Part shown: piece by piece, positions 53,192-62,298 of the stretch
How the letters are laid out: the number at the start of each line of letters is the position of its first letter
Numbering within the stretch: the first letter of the stretch is position 1
Notes under the pieces: generated by a model
Told to the model about the DNA's origin: nothing
The model's input: only the letters and a program-made list of their open reading frames with translations
The model's database searches: none
Made by a program: the position numbers and the translations under genes
Source: Thalassobius sp034670005
Lineage (GTDB): Bacteria; Pseudomonadota; Alphaproteobacteria; Rhodobacterales; Rhodobacteraceae
Assembly: GCF_034670005.1 (NCBI RefSeq)
Contig: NZ_JAXMOH010000003.1
Location: 1-64,000 of the forward strand
Length of the DNA stretch: 64,000 bases
Direction: 5' to 3'

Positions 53192-55159
53192 ATGAAAATT
53201 CTAGCGTCGATCCGGCCTATTCTGGCCGCGTTCGGTCTGATGCTCGGAACGGGCGTTGGTCCTTTGGCAATCTTGGTGCTGGATGCCCAGCCGGCACGGG
53301 CGCAGGTGGCCCTGGATCTGCGCGATGCCGATATTCGCAGCTTCATCGAAATCGTATCCGAAGCGACCAACCGCCGCTTTGTTCTGGACCCCGAAGTGCG
53401 CGGCACCGTCACGGTTCTGGCCCCCGGCGACATGTCCCCGGATGAACTGTACGAAGTCTTTCTCAGTGTGCTGGAACTTAACGGTCTGACCCTGATCGAA
53501 GGCACCGGCGCTGACCGGATTGTGGCCATGCGCAATGCGCGTGGCCTTGCCTCGGGACCCGATGTCGCTGGCAGCAAGGGCACCTATGAAACCCGGGTGA
53601 TCGAAGTCGAAAACGCGCCATTGCAGGACGTTGTCGAAGTGGTGCGGCCATTGTTGCCCGCCGATGCGATCCTGACCCCGGTGCCGGGATCGAATATGCT
53701 GATCCTGTCCGACCGCGGTCAGAACTTCCGCCGGATCGAGGCGCTGATCCGCCGTCTGGACCAACCGCGCGATGAACCGATTCAGATGATCCGGCTGCGC
53801 AATGCCAACGCCTCCGAAGTGGCCCAGGTGATTCAGTCGATGGGTATCCTGCCCGACGGCGCGGCGTTATCGGTGGATCGCCGCTCGAACGCCCTGGTGG
53901 TTTCCGGCTCTGCCGATCTGCGGGAAAAAATCCGGGTCTTGGCATCGCGTCTGGATACGCAGCAAAACAACGTCGTCAGCCACGCTGTTGGGCTGAACTA
54001 TGCCGATGCCGCCGCGCTGGCGGATGTGGTGCTGCGTGCCATTACCAACGAACAGCAGGGCGCGAACGAAGTACCAATCCATATCGTGCCGGAACCACAG
54101 ACCAACACGCTTCTGGTGACCGCGCCACAGGACCGGATGGACGATATCGTCAGCATGATTCACTATCTCGACCGCCGCCCGCGTCAGGTTTTGGTCGAAG
54201 CGGTGATTTTTGAAATGTCAGTCGACGGATTTGCCGATCTGGCGGTGCAATGGGCCGGAATCCTGAATAACGCCGTGGTCGGCGGGGCGCAATTCACGCT
54301 GGAGGGCCGTCCCAGCCTGACCAATCTGGTGGCCTCCGTCCTGAATGGCACCACCATTGACGCGGGCTCGGGCGGGATCATTGCCGGCGTGCCGTCGCAG
54401 GGTGACCGGGGGGTTGCAGGGTTCTTGTCCGCCGTGGCCTCGACCAGCTCGACCCGGCTGCTGTCGACCCCGTCGATCATGACCCTGAACAATCAGGAAG
54501 CCGAAATCATCGTCGCCCAGAATGTGCCTTTCGTCACCGGCGCCTATTCCACCGTCAGCGACAGCGCGGTGGAAAATCCGTTCCAAACCATCGAAAGGCA
54601 GGATGTCGGCCTGACCCTGAATGTCACACCACAGATCAACGCCGACCGCACCGTGCGGATGGATATCAAGCAGGAAGTGTCGAACCTGACCTCGTCGCAG
54701 GCGGCCTCGGGGGGTGAAATCACCTCGAAACGGTCGCTGTCGACATCCGTTTTGGTGCGCGACGGCAATGTGATCCTGCTTGGCGGGTTGCTGGAAAATG
54801 GCTCCGGCTCGGTCAGCCAGCGGGTGCCCGGCATTTCCAAGCTGCCGCTCATAGGTGGGCTTTTCCGCGGCAAGAACGCCACCAAGAACCAGCGGGTTCT
54901 TTTGGTTCTGCTGCGCCCGCAAGTGGTCAATTCAGAAGAGGAAGCTCAGAAGCTGAGCCGTAAAATCGCCCGCGAAGCACGCAAAGCAAGCCTTGCCATC
55001 GAACCCATGGATGACGGAAAGTATCCGAAAACGCCGTCGGGGGGGCTGCCCTTTGACGGGGTCGACCTGAACCAACCGTTTGATGCCGGATTCGTTGATG
55101 ATGTCGCGCAACGCAGAAATTTCCCGCCGCTCCCCAGCCGGATCCAGTTTGGCAACTAG
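53192..55159 (+). CDS. gspD: Type II secretion secretin GspD
   Basis: 655 residues. A signal peptide ends ARAQV about residue 37. N0 (VALDLRDADIRSFIEIVSEA) and the three N1-N3 repeats, each with the NALVVSG- or NTLLVTAP-like core, precede the secretin domain from about residue 340 (RRPRQVLVEAVIFEMSVD, STSSTRLLSTPSIMTLNNQEA, VSQRVPGISKLPLIGGLFRG). It forms the outer-membrane channel. A tail of about 80 residues follows the secretin core. It starts the plus-strand gspDEF set. Confidence 0.97.
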   Translation: MKILASIRPILAAFGLMLGTGVGPLAILVLDAQPARAQVALDLRDADIRSFIEIVSEATNRRFVLDPEVRGTVTVLAPGDMSPDELYEVFLSVLELNGLTLIEGTGADRIVAMRNARGLASGPDVAGSKGTYETRVIEVENAPLQDVVEVVRPLLPADAILTPVPGSNMLILSDRGQNFRRIEALIRRLDQPRDEPIQMIRLRNANASEVAQVIQSMGILPDGAALSVDRRSNALVVSGSADLREKIRVLASRLDTQQNNVVSHAVGLNYADAAALADVVLRAITNEQQGANEVPIHIVPEPQTNTLLVTAPQDRMDDIVSMIHYLDRRPRQVLVEAVIFEMSVDGFADLAVQWAGILNNAVVGGAQFTLEGRPSLTNLVASVLNGTTIDAGSGGIIAGVPSQGDRGVAGFLSAVASTSSTRLLSTPSIMTLNNQEAEIIVAQNVPFVTGAYSTVSDSAVENPFQTIERQDVGLTLNVTPQINADRTVRMDIKQEVSNLTSSQAASGGEITSKRSLSTSVLVRDGNVILLGGLLENGSGSVSQRVPGISKLPLIGGLFRGKNATKNQRVLLVLLRPQVVNSEEEAQKLSRKIAREARKASLAIEPMDDGKYPKTPSGGLPFDGVDLNQPFDAGFVDDVAQRRNFPPLPSRIQFGN

Positions 55160-56609
55160 GCTGCCCTTTGCGTTCGCCCGTGATCAGCAGGTGGTGCTGG
55201 ATGGCGGGCGGCTGATCGTCGGGCCCGCCGTCACCCAGTTGGGTCTGCGCGAAGCGCAGCGGCGCCTCGGCATGATCCCCCATGTCGATTTGCAGGAAAG
55301 CGATCAGGCCGGGTTCGAAACCGCGCTGGCGCGGATTTACAACGCGGGCGAAGCAGATTCCGAAACCGGGGCCGATCCCGAACTCCTTTTCGATCTCGAA
55401 GACAGCTCGGCCACTGCCCGGCAACGCGATCTGCTGGACGATCCCAGCGACGCGCCGGTAATCCAGCTGGTCAACCGGCTGCTGAAACGCGCAGTGCTGA
55501 ACGGGGCGTCGGACCTGCATGTAGAACCGCATGAACACGGACTTCGGGTGCGGATGCGGATCGACGGTTTCCTGCAGGAAGTGATGGATCGCTCCGACGT
55601 ACCGGTCAAACGGATCGTGTCGCGGCTCAAGGTGATGGCCGGATTGGATATTGCCGAAACCCGGCTGCCACAGGACGGGCGCATTCCGCTGACGTTGGGC
55701 GGGCGGATGATCGACACAAGGGTGTCGTCGCTGCCCGGTCATTACGGCGAACGGATCGTCTTGCGGATTCTCGACCGGTCGGCGGGGTTGATGCCATTGA
55801 CCGATCTGGGGCTGACGCAAACACAGCAGATATTGCTCAAACGGCTGTCGGCGCTGCCCAACGGGATCATCCTGGCCACTGGCCCGACCGGCGCGGGCAA
55901 GACCACGACGCTTTATTCCCTGCTGCAGCTGGCCGACCGTGACGAACGCAATATCGTCACCGTCGAGGACCCGATAGAATACGATCTGCCCGGCATTTCG
56001 CAAAGCCAGATCAACGCCGATATCGGCATGACATTTGCCGCCGGTCTGCGCGCCACGTTGCGGCAAGACCCGGATGTGATTCTGGTGGGTGAAATCCGCG
56101 ACCCCGAAACCGCCAGCGTCGCGACACAGGCCGCTTTGACCGGTCATCTGGTGTTTTCGTCGCTGCACGCCAACAGTTCCATCGGTGCCGTCGTGCGGCT
56201 GCGCGACCTTGGGCTGGACAATTTCCTGATCGCCGCCACCCTGCGCGGTGTGATCGCGCAGCGGCTGTTGCGCAAACTGTGCACCGACTGCCGCCGGCCG
56301 CATCAACCGACCGGGGATCAGGCCGACCTGTTCCGCCGTCATGGTATCGAGGTGCCTGATGTTCTGTATGAACCTTTCGGCTGCGATTCTTGCGGCGGGT
56401 CCGGTCATTCCGGCCGGATGGGAATTTTCGAAATGGTCGAGGTGGGCGAAACCCTGCGCGCCGCGATTGACCGGGATGCCACCGAAACCGAAATGAAGGC
56501 CCTGGCGCTGGGTGTCAGTGAAACCCTGATCGGGCAGGGGCTGGCGGCAGCGGCGGCCGGGACATCCAGCCTGACCGAAACCCTGCGCGTGGTTGGGGAC
56601 GTGGCGTGA
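55101..56609 (+). CDS. gspE: Type II secretion ATPase GspE
   Basis: 502 residues from ATG 55101; ATGs at 55083 and 55098 are alternatives. The start lies about 59 bases inside the gspD end, so the two proteins use overlapping frames. Walker A GPTGAGKTT, Asp box TVEDPIEYDLPGISQSQIN, Walker B DVILVGEIRDPETA, His box LTGHLVFSSLHAN, and a zinc-type tetracysteine (CTDC near RRPHQP and CDSCGG) are present. It is the cytoplasmic motor that drives pseudopilus assembly. Confidence 0.94.
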   Translation: MSRNAEISRRSPAGSSLATRLPFAFARDQQVVLDGGRLIVGPAVTQLGLREAQRRLGMIPHVDLQESDQAGFETALARIYNAGEADSETGADPELLFDLEDSSATARQRDLLDDPSDAPVIQLVNRLLKRAVLNGASDLHVEPHEHGLRVRMRIDGFLQEVMDRSDVPVKRIVSRLKVMAGLDIAETRLPQDGRIPLTLGGRMIDTRVSSLPGHYGERIVLRILDRSAGLMPLTDLGLTQTQQILLKRLSALPNGIILATGPTGAGKTTTLYSLLQLADRDERNIVTVEDPIEYDLPGISQSQINADIGMTFAAGLRATLRQDPDVILVGEIRDPETASVATQAALTGHLVFSSLHANSSIGAVVRLRDLGLDNFLIAATLRGVIAQRLLRKLCTDCRRPHQPTGDQADLFRRHGIEVPDVLYEPFGCDSCGGSGHSGRMGIFEMVEVGETLRAAIDRDATETEMKALALGVSETLIGQGLAAAAAGTSSLTETLRVVGDVA

Positions 56610-57817
56610 AGGCCTATGCCTATACCGCCTATACAAGGGCAGGGCGCCGTAAATCCGGCACCGTCGTGGCCGAAACCGAAGCCGACGCAGCGGCGCAACT
56701 GGCCCGACAGGAACTTTTCGTTGCCGAAGTCTCGGCAGCGCGGGATCGTTCTGCCGGGGGGATGAAATCGGGATTTCGCAATCGGCTGAATGCCGATTTG
56801 CAGGCGGTATTCACACGTCAGATGGCGGTGATGCTGGCCGCCGAATTGCCGGTGGAAGCCGCGCTCGAAGCGGTGCGGACTGGCGGCCATCCGGCGTTGG
56901 ATGCGGTCGCGGCGCAGGCGCGGGCCTCGCTGATGGATGGCGCGGCGCTGTCAGAGGCTCTCGATGGCACCGGTGCGGGGTTCCCGCCCTACTTTCTGGC
57001 CGCGATCCGCGCGGGCGAATCCGCCGGGGATCTGGCTGGTGTTTTTTCCGAACTGGCCGATCATCTGGATCAATTGGGAACTGACAAGGCGCAGATTTCC
57101 ACCGCGCTGATCTATCCTGCCTTCGTCGCGGCGGTGTCGGTACTGGTCTGCGGCATCCTGATGACCTCTGTCGCGCCGGAAATCGTGTCGATGTTCGAAA
57201 TGTCAGGCCGCCCGTTGCCGCAACTGACCCGCACCGTTCTGGCCATGTCGGATTGGATACAGGCGCATCTGGTGTTTCTGGCCGTGGCTTTTGCCGCTTT
57301 GGTGGCGCTGGGCGTGGCCACGCCGCGGGTCGAAGCGCTCAAAGACATCCGTGACCGCGCGGTCCTGAAACTGCCGGTCCTGGGTCGGTTGAAACGGTTG
57401 ACCGAAGCGGTGCAATATATGCGCACGCTGGCGTTGGTGCTGGGCAGTCGTCACGCCGTGCTGAGCGCGGTGGACAGCGCCGTGGATGTGCTGACCGTGG
57501 CCGGGTTTCGCGCGCAGGGACAACAGGTCGCCACCGCCGTGCGACAGGGCGAAAGCCTGTCGACGGCGTTGCAACGGCTCAGTTTCCTGCCACCGGTTGC
57601 GCGACAACTGATCCATGCCGGGGAAACTTCGGTCCGGCTGGCGCAGATGACCGAACGGGCGGCGGTTCTGGTCGAACATCGGCTGTCGACCGAACGCAAA
57701 CGCATCGCCGCTCTGCTGGAACCGATGCTGATGATGATCGTCGGCGGCATGGTGTTGGTGATCGTGCTGGCGGTGTTGCTGCCAATCTTCGATCTACAGG
57801 CGATCGTTGCCGGTTAG
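56606..57817 (+). CDS. gspF: Type II secretion inner-membrane platform protein GspF
   Basis: 403 residues from GTG 56606 in a GTGA overlap with the gspE stop. Two homologous T2SF domains: FTRQMAVMLAAELPVEAALEAV and MRTLALVLGSRHAVLSAVDSAV. Three membrane segments lie around residues 165-185, 215-235 and 370-395. It couples GspE to the pseudopilus. It converges on gspC after 21 bases. Confidence 0.95.
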   Translation: MKAYAYTAYTRAGRRKSGTVVAETEADAAAQLARQELFVAEVSAARDRSAGGMKSGFRNRLNADLQAVFTRQMAVMLAAELPVEAALEAVRTGGHPALDAVAAQARASLMDGAALSEALDGTGAGFPPYFLAAIRAGESAGDLAGVFSELADHLDQLGTDKAQISTALIYPAFVAAVSVLVCGILMTSVAPEIVSMFEMSGRPLPQLTRTVLAMSDWIQAHLVFLAVAFAALVALGVATPRVEALKDIRDRAVLKLPVLGRLKRLTEAVQYMRTLALVLGSRHAVLSAVDSAVDVLTVAGFRAQGQQVATAVRQGESLSTALQRLSFLPPVARQLIHAGETSVRLAQMTERAAVLVEHRLSTERKRIAALLEPMLMMIVGGMVLVIVLAVLLPIFDLQAIVAG

Positions 57818-57838
57818 AACAGGCTCACCGGCAATCGT

Positions 57839-58321
57839 TCAGGGCTGTTTGGGAAATGCCAACAATTCGGGTTCGTCCCCGTCCCGCGATACCCACAGCC
57901 CGGCCTCGTCGATCCGCGCCACTATGATCCCCTCAGCCAACGCATCCCCGTCCCGCAACAACTGCTCGCCGGTGGGATGGGACAGGATCGCCCATGTTCC
58001 GGACCCCGCCCGCACCACGCCTTTGAGCGTATAGCCAAGGCTGTCCAATGGGGGTTTGGGCGGTTTCGGCGGTTGTGGTTCTGCTTTGACCGGCTGCGCG
58101 ACCGGGGCCGGCTTCGGTGGCTGCGGTTCGCCAAAGATCGCCGGCCAATGCCGCGCCACGCGGGGAACGGCCGGGGGCGTGGCCGATCCTGCCTGAGTGG
58201 TCTGGTCCTGCTTCGCAGTGATCGCGGTTTCCGGTGCAGTGACCTGCTGCCACAGCGCCTGACCGGCAAAACCGGCGGCGGCAAGGCTCAGCAAGGTGCA
58301 CAGGGCAGCGATCAGGCGCAT
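57839..58321 (-). CDS. gspC: Short GspC-type protein (T2SS)
   Basis: 160 residues. One membrane anchor (about 3-23), a Pro-rich linker (PQPPKPAPVAQPVKAEPQPP and onward), then an HR-like domain (LDSLGYTLKGVVRAGSGTWAI, GEQLLRDGDALAEGIIVARI). GspC proteins normally have about 270-300 residues and end in a PDZ or coiled coil; nothing of that is left here. It links the inner-membrane platform to GspD. It lies alone on the minus strand, opposite to gspF and the lipoprotein gene. Confidence 0.85.
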   Translation of the reverse strand: MRLIAALCTLLSLAAAGFAGQALWQQVTAPETAITAKQDQTTQAGSATPPAVPRVARHWPAIFGEPQPPKPAPVAQPVKAEPQPPKPPKPPLDSLGYTLKGVVRAGSGTWAILSHPTGEQLLRDGDALAEGIIVARIDEAGLWVSRDGDEPELLAFPKQP

Positions 58322-58346
58322 CTATTTTCCCAATTCCGTGAAGGTG

Positions 58347-58367
58347 TTGCGTCCCAGATGGACGCAA
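58347..58367. promoter_or_regulatory. Inverted repeat in the gspC/lipoprotein divergent region
   Basis: TTGCGTCC and GGACGCAA form an 8-bp dyad around CAGAT, 26 bases before the gspC start. It may be an operator or an mRNA hairpin. Meaning uncertain. Confidence 0.5.
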
Positions 58368-58395
58368 AGCCGAAATCATGCTACGGTTCGTCAAA

Positions 58396-58421
58396 ACAAT
58401 AACACAATAACAAACAATAAC
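58396..58421 (+). repeat. Triplicated ACAATAAC octamer before the lipoprotein gene
   Basis: Three exact copies of ACAATAAC at 58396, 58404 and 58414, the third after an AA spacer, end ten bases before the start codon at 58431. This low-GC tract contrasts sharply with its surroundings and would lie in the leader of the lipoprotein mRNA. Confidence 0.8.
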
Positions 58422-58430
58422 GAGCATAAG

Positions 58431-58943
58431 ATGCAGGCAAACTCCATGATCAAGGTCGGCCTTGCTGGCGCGCTGATTCTGTTGCTGGGCAGTTGCGAAG
58501 AAGGATCCGGCAGTCGCAGTGGCTTCGCGGCGCAATATGCCGTGGCACGCGATGCGCTGGAAACCGGCAACTATGATCGGGCCAAGCGCAGCTATGCGCG
58601 GCTGATGAACGATGCCGGGCCGTTGCGGCCACGGTTGCAACTGGAATATGCCCATAGCGAATTGCGCGATGGGAATTTCGCCGAAGCCGCCAGACTGGCC
58701 GGTGGATTGGCAAACAGCCAGAAAGGCACCGCGCGCAGCGCCGCGCTGGCGGTACAGGGCACGGCTCAGCACGAACTGGCGCAGCAATTGTTGCGCGATG
58801 GCGAAACCCAGGCGGGCAAACAGATGCTGCTGGCGGCCAAGACGGCGCTCGAGGAATTGTTGAAAAACGATCCCGATCTCGATCCGCTGGGATCGATGGC
58901 TGGGCGCAAGGCCGCGATAGACTCGCGTTTGAAACGGCTTTGA
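58431..58943 (+). CDS. TPR-type lipoprotein inside the T2SS locus
   Basis: 170 residues from ATG 58431; ATG 58446 is an alternative. Signal peptide with lipobox LGSC, modified Cys22 in GSCEEGSGS. The mature part is helical with repeated pairs in the 34-residue rhythm of tetratricopeptide repeats (YAVARDALETGNYDRAKRSY, LEYAHSELRDGNFAEAARLA, TAQHELAQQLLRDGETQAGK). TPR lipoproteins of the PilF/PilW/Tgl kind act as pilotins of secretins. Between gspC and gspM, it may do so for GspD. Its strand and leader repeats set it apart from the gsp genes around it. Confidence 0.85.
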   Translation: MQANSMIKVGLAGALILLLGSCEEGSGSRSGFAAQYAVARDALETGNYDRAKRSYARLMNDAGPLRPRLQLEYAHSELRDGNFAEAARLAGGLANSQKGTARSAALAVQGTAQHELAQQLLRDGETQAGKQMLLAAKTALEELLKNDPDLDPLGSMAGRKAAIDSRLKRL

Positions 58944-58950
58944 TCGCGGT

Positions 58951-59445
58951 CTAGCCCCGTTGCGGCCGCAGCACCAGCCAGGCCGCGATCTTGCCCGGAC
59001 TGTCGCTGGCTTCGAACCGGAAACTGGCGATGGCATAGCCCCAATCGGGATGCGCCGCGGTCATCCAATTCGCCAGCCGGATGAAATCCACCTCGTCAAA
59101 CCGCAATTCGACCACGCCGCCCGCCTGCGTACCCAGTTCGGACACCGACCGGCGCAGCTTGGCGTCGATCAATTGTTGTTCGATACCGCTCGACCCGATT
59201 GCCGGTTTTGCCTGCTGCTGCGGGGCGACGACGTATTGCGCTTGTTCGGCAATCCTGTCCTGAACCCAATCGCGGAGCGCGATCGCCTCGGCCTCGGTCC
59301 GCACAGCGGCCTCTCGCCGTTCCGTCAGCGGCAGCAACAGGCCAAACGCAACCGCTAGCGGCGCCACCACAAAGACCGCAAGCCCCAGCAAACCCCGTTC
59401 CCGTGGGCTCAGCCTGAGCAGCAGATCAATCAGCCGTGCCGTCAT
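58951..59445 (-). CDS. gspM: Type II secretion protein GspM
   Basis: 164 residues from ATG 59445, overlapping the gspL stop. A basic N terminus (LLLRLSPRERGLLGLAV) leads into one membrane segment and a periplasmic coiled stretch (ERREAAVRTEAEAIALRDWV), then a ferredoxin-like domain (VVELRFDEVDFIRLANWM). It partners GspL in the platform. Last of the seven minus-strand gsp genes. Confidence 0.9.
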   Translation of the reverse strand: MTARLIDLLLRLSPRERGLLGLAVFVVAPLAVAFGLLLPLTERREAAVRTEAEAIALRDWVQDRIAEQAQYVVAPQQQAKPAIGSSGIEQQLIDAKLRRSVSELGTQAGGVVELRFDEVDFIRLANWMTAAHPDWGYAIASFRFEASDSPGKIAAWLVLRPQRG

Positions 59446-60617
59446 TGCGTGACCTCCTTGTCCGCGATGCGGATTTCGGTGCGCACACCGCTGTTTCCAT
59501 CGCTGACCCGCGATTCCACCAATGTGGCGTCCATCCCTTCGGCGATCAGGGCGGCGGTGATCTGTTCGGCGGCGGCGAAATCGGCCAGCCGCAGGATCAG
59601 GGATAATCCTTCGCCCGGGGTGAACCGGATCGTTTCCGGTTCGGCGCGGGCTGCTGCGACAACTTCGGCGGCACGGCGGGTCAAATCCAGAGGATCGGTT
59701 TCCCCGCCTTCCGACTGTGCGGCGCGACGGGCCTCGGCCAAGGCGCGGCTGACCTGAGTCCGGACATCCAAAATCGGCCCGGACTTCACGAAATTCTGCC
59801 GGATCAGGGTCTCGGTCTGTGCGGTAATCCCGGCAATGCGCGCTTCGATCCGCTCTATCGCCACGATCTGCGCGGCGGCCCATAGCGCGGCGGCAACCGC
59901 CCCGATCAGCAGCGGCCAGCGCCACGGCAAAACCTGCCGCGCCAGTCGCGCCCGCGCCGCCATCGGATCATTGCGCAGATCACAGGACAATTCATCATGG
60001 GCCAGAACCTGCGGTAGGGGCAATCCGATACCGCCGATATCTTCGACCTTATCTACCAGCGGCACCGCATGTTCCGCCGCCAGATCCGCCAACCCCGGCA
60101 ACGGGTCGCCCAATTGCAAAATGGCGCGCGGTTTCGGTCCGTTCAGCGCCTGGCGCAGCAATCTCAGCGCAATATCCGGCACCGCGCTGAACCCGTCCGG
60201 CGGGCCCAGCCGCACCATGATCAATTCTGTACCGTCAACCATTTCGCCCTGTACCGTCCAGACGCCATCGGCGCTGGGCAGGGACAGGTAATCGGGCAGC
60301 ACGGCACGGCATTGCACCGCGCGCCACTGCGCCATCCGGTCGGGGTCGGAAATCAGCACCCGGGTCCAGTTGTCCGGCTTTGCCCCGGCCATGAACGGGC
60401 GCATTTCCACCGTACCCTCACGCAGCCCGACGCGATCCGCCAATTGCCGCAACGCGACCTGTTCACGCGCTTGCCCGCGCAGCCCCTTGGGCAGGTCCAG
60501 TGTGAACAACGGCAATTCAACGCCCGGCACCAGCGCGACCTGACGCGCGCCGGGTGTCCCTGAGCCCAGCCGGATAAAATCCGCGTTGGTATCTGGTATG
60601 TGCGCTGTGGCTGTCAC
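59442..60617 (-). CDS. gspL: Type II secretion protein GspL
   Basis: 391 residues starting at GTG 60617, with a 65-base gap to gspK. A cytoplasmic actin-like domain that binds GspE, a membrane segment at about 230-252 (PWRWPLLIGAVAAALWAAAQ) and a periplasmic ferredoxin-like domain (EGLSLILRLADFAAAEQITA) are in the usual order. The gap and the weak ribosome site before the GTG leave the exact start uncertain. Confidence 0.9.
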   Translation of the reverse strand: MTATAHIPDTNADFIRLGSGTPGARQVALVPGVELPLFTLDLPKGLRGQAREQVALRQLADRVGLREGTVEMRPFMAGAKPDNWTRVLISDPDRMAQWRAVQCRAVLPDYLSLPSADGVWTVQGEMVDGTELIMVRLGPPDGFSAVPDIALRLLRQALNGPKPRAILQLGDPLPGLADLAAEHAVPLVDKVEDIGGIGLPLPQVLAHDELSCDLRNDPMAARARLARQVLPWRWPLLIGAVAAALWAAAQIVAIERIEARIAGITAQTETLIRQNFVKSGPILDVRTQVSRALAEARRAAQSEGGETDPLDLTRRAAEVVAAARAEPETIRFTPGEGLSLILRLADFAAAEQITAALIAEGMDATLVESRVSDGNSGVRTEIRIADKEVTQ

Positions 60618-60682
60618 GACGGGTCCAGTTCAGGTTGACGATCTGCGGCAGGATGCCGGGCTTGGCCTGCGGTTGCAATGGG

Positions 60683-61621
60683 TTATGGCCTGCGGCTGAC
60701 CCGCCACGCGATTTCGGGCCGGGTCGGCGGCGGCCCCCGGCGCAGCACCGTGCTCCGTTCGGCACTGCGCCCGTTCAGCTGCGCCGTCAGATCGGCACGG
60801 AACCATTCCGACCCGACCGCCACCCGATCACCGCTCAGGATAGCTGGATCGGGGTCGTCCCCGCCCTCCGTGTCCTGTTCTTGTTCGGGACGGGCAAGCC
60901 CCGCGGCTGTCATGAAGTCTTCGACCGATGCAAACGGTTCGCGGTCCCGTTCGGTCACGATCCGGTTCAGCGTGGCAGCGGGCAGATCGGGCAGGAATGC
61001 GGCCAGTATCACCTCGGATGCAGTGTTGACATTCAGCCTGCTATCGCCCGGAATCACGGTGATATAAGGGGTCAACCGGGCCAGAACCTGCGGCGACAGG
61101 CCCGGTATCGCGCGCAGTTGATCGCGCATCAACAGGCTGCCGCCAACCGGATCAAGCGGCGGATCGAGCCGCAGATAGGCATCGCGGTTTTCCGGCCCGC
61201 CCGGGCGCAGCAGGTCGCGGATCGCGGTCCCCGCATTTGACGGCACACCGATCCGCGCCAGCAGCCGGTCGAAGGCATCCCGCGCCAACAGGTTATCCGG
61301 ATCGGCCAGCCAATTGAGGTTGAACAGACCCTGCATATCGGTGATCTGCCCGGCGACCCGACCGCGCGCCAGCGGCAGATCGGCGGCGGCATTGGCCCAG
61401 TCTTCGCCCAAATGATCACGCACCGGATCACCGTCACGCGCCAGCAGTGTCACGGCCCAGGCTTCGTAAGCGTCCAGATTCAGCGCCAGCTGCTCGGCCT
61501 CGATCCCGGCCAGCAACCGCACCCGGCCGGTTTCGGCACGGCTCAACAGAAACACCGCCACCGCCGTCAACGCCGCCACGATCACCAAAGCATTGACCAG
61601 AACGAAGCCGCGCTCCTTCAT
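60683..61621 (-). CDS. gspK: Minor pseudopilin GspK
   Basis: 312 residues. Prepilin-like N terminus KERG/FVLVNALVIVAALTAVAVF; the residue at +5 is Asn rather than Glu, as GspK proteins usually lack Glu5. The large globular part includes ITDMQGLFNLNWL and the NVNTASEVILAAFLPDLP helix-hairpin. It caps the pseudopilus with GspI and GspJ. ATGA overlap with gspJ. Confidence 0.94.
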   Translation of the reverse strand: MKERGFVLVNALVIVAALTAVAVFLLSRAETGRVRLLAGIEAEQLALNLDAYEAWAVTLLARDGDPVRDHLGEDWANAAADLPLARGRVAGQITDMQGLFNLNWLADPDNLLARDAFDRLLARIGVPSNAGTAIRDLLRPGGPENRDAYLRLDPPLDPVGGSLLMRDQLRAIPGLSPQVLARLTPYITVIPGDSRLNVNTASEVILAAFLPDLPAATLNRIVTERDREPFASVEDFMTAAGLARPEQEQDTEGGDDPDPAILSGDRVAVGSEWFRADLTAQLNGRSAERSTVLRRGPPPTRPEIAWRVSRRP

Positions 61622-62298
61622 TTCAGCGCCTCCAGCAAGGTGACGCTGCCGTAGTTTTCGGTGTCCAGCGTCAGTTCGACCGCATCTGGCAGGGTGTCGG
61701 AATAGACTTCCGGTGCTGGTCCGGCTACGTCGCCGTCGCTACTCGCTTCGTTCCCGGTCTGCACCCCGGCAGGCGGTGCCACCCCGTCGATCCAACCGGT
61801 CTCGTCCCAGTAGCTGCGCAGGCGCAATCCGGTCACGCCGGTCAGGACCACCGTTTCGGGTGACAGCGCCTCTGCCCGGGCCGGGGTCAAAGCGGCCCAA
61901 TTACGCCGAAACAGGGTCTGATTTGATGGCTCCAGCCGGTATTCGACCCGTATATTGGCATGATCGGGCAATATCCCGTCTGGCCCCGGGCGCAGAACCG
62001 GTTGACCGCCGACCGTGATGGCGAAAACTCCCTGCCGAAATCGCAGCGCCGATTGTGGCGCGGCCCCACCCGGCGGATAGAACAGCATCGGCAGAGCGGC
62101 CGACAGATCTGCCCGCAACAGCCCGGTGGCCAGCGCCAGATCACCGGCGCGGCCAGAGCGGGCCGACAGGTCGTCGCGCATCCGGATCATCCCGGTCAGC
62201 GCCTGCGCCCCCATCACCGCGACCAGCGCGAACAGCGCCATCGCCAGCACCAGCTCGATCAGGGTCAGGCCACGGGTGGCCGCGCCGCGCGGGGTCAT
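61618..62298 (-). CDS. gspJ: Minor pseudopilin GspJ
   Basis: 226 residues. The cleavage motif TRG/LTLIELVLAMALFAL has Glu at +5. FRRNWAALTPARAEALSPETV and TGLRLRSYWDETGWID are typical of the GspJ globular domain. Overlaps gspI and gspK by ATGA junctions. Confidence 0.93.
   Translation of the reverse strand: MTPRGAATRGLTLIELVLAMALFALVAVMGAQALTGMIRMRDDLSARSGRAGDLALATGLLRADLSAALPMLFYPPGGAAPQSALRFRQGVFAITVGGQPVLRPGPDGILPDHANIRVEYRLEPSNQTLFRRNWAALTPARAEALSPETVVLTGVTGLRLRSYWDETGWIDGVAPPAGVQTGNEASSDGDVAGPAPEVYSDTLPDAVELTLDTENYGSVTLLEALK

Noticed and set aside
54927..56636. 569-codon minus-strand frame opposite gspE
   Set aside because: Shadow frame; composition (Gln/His/Arg-rich) is that of antisense GC-rich DNA.
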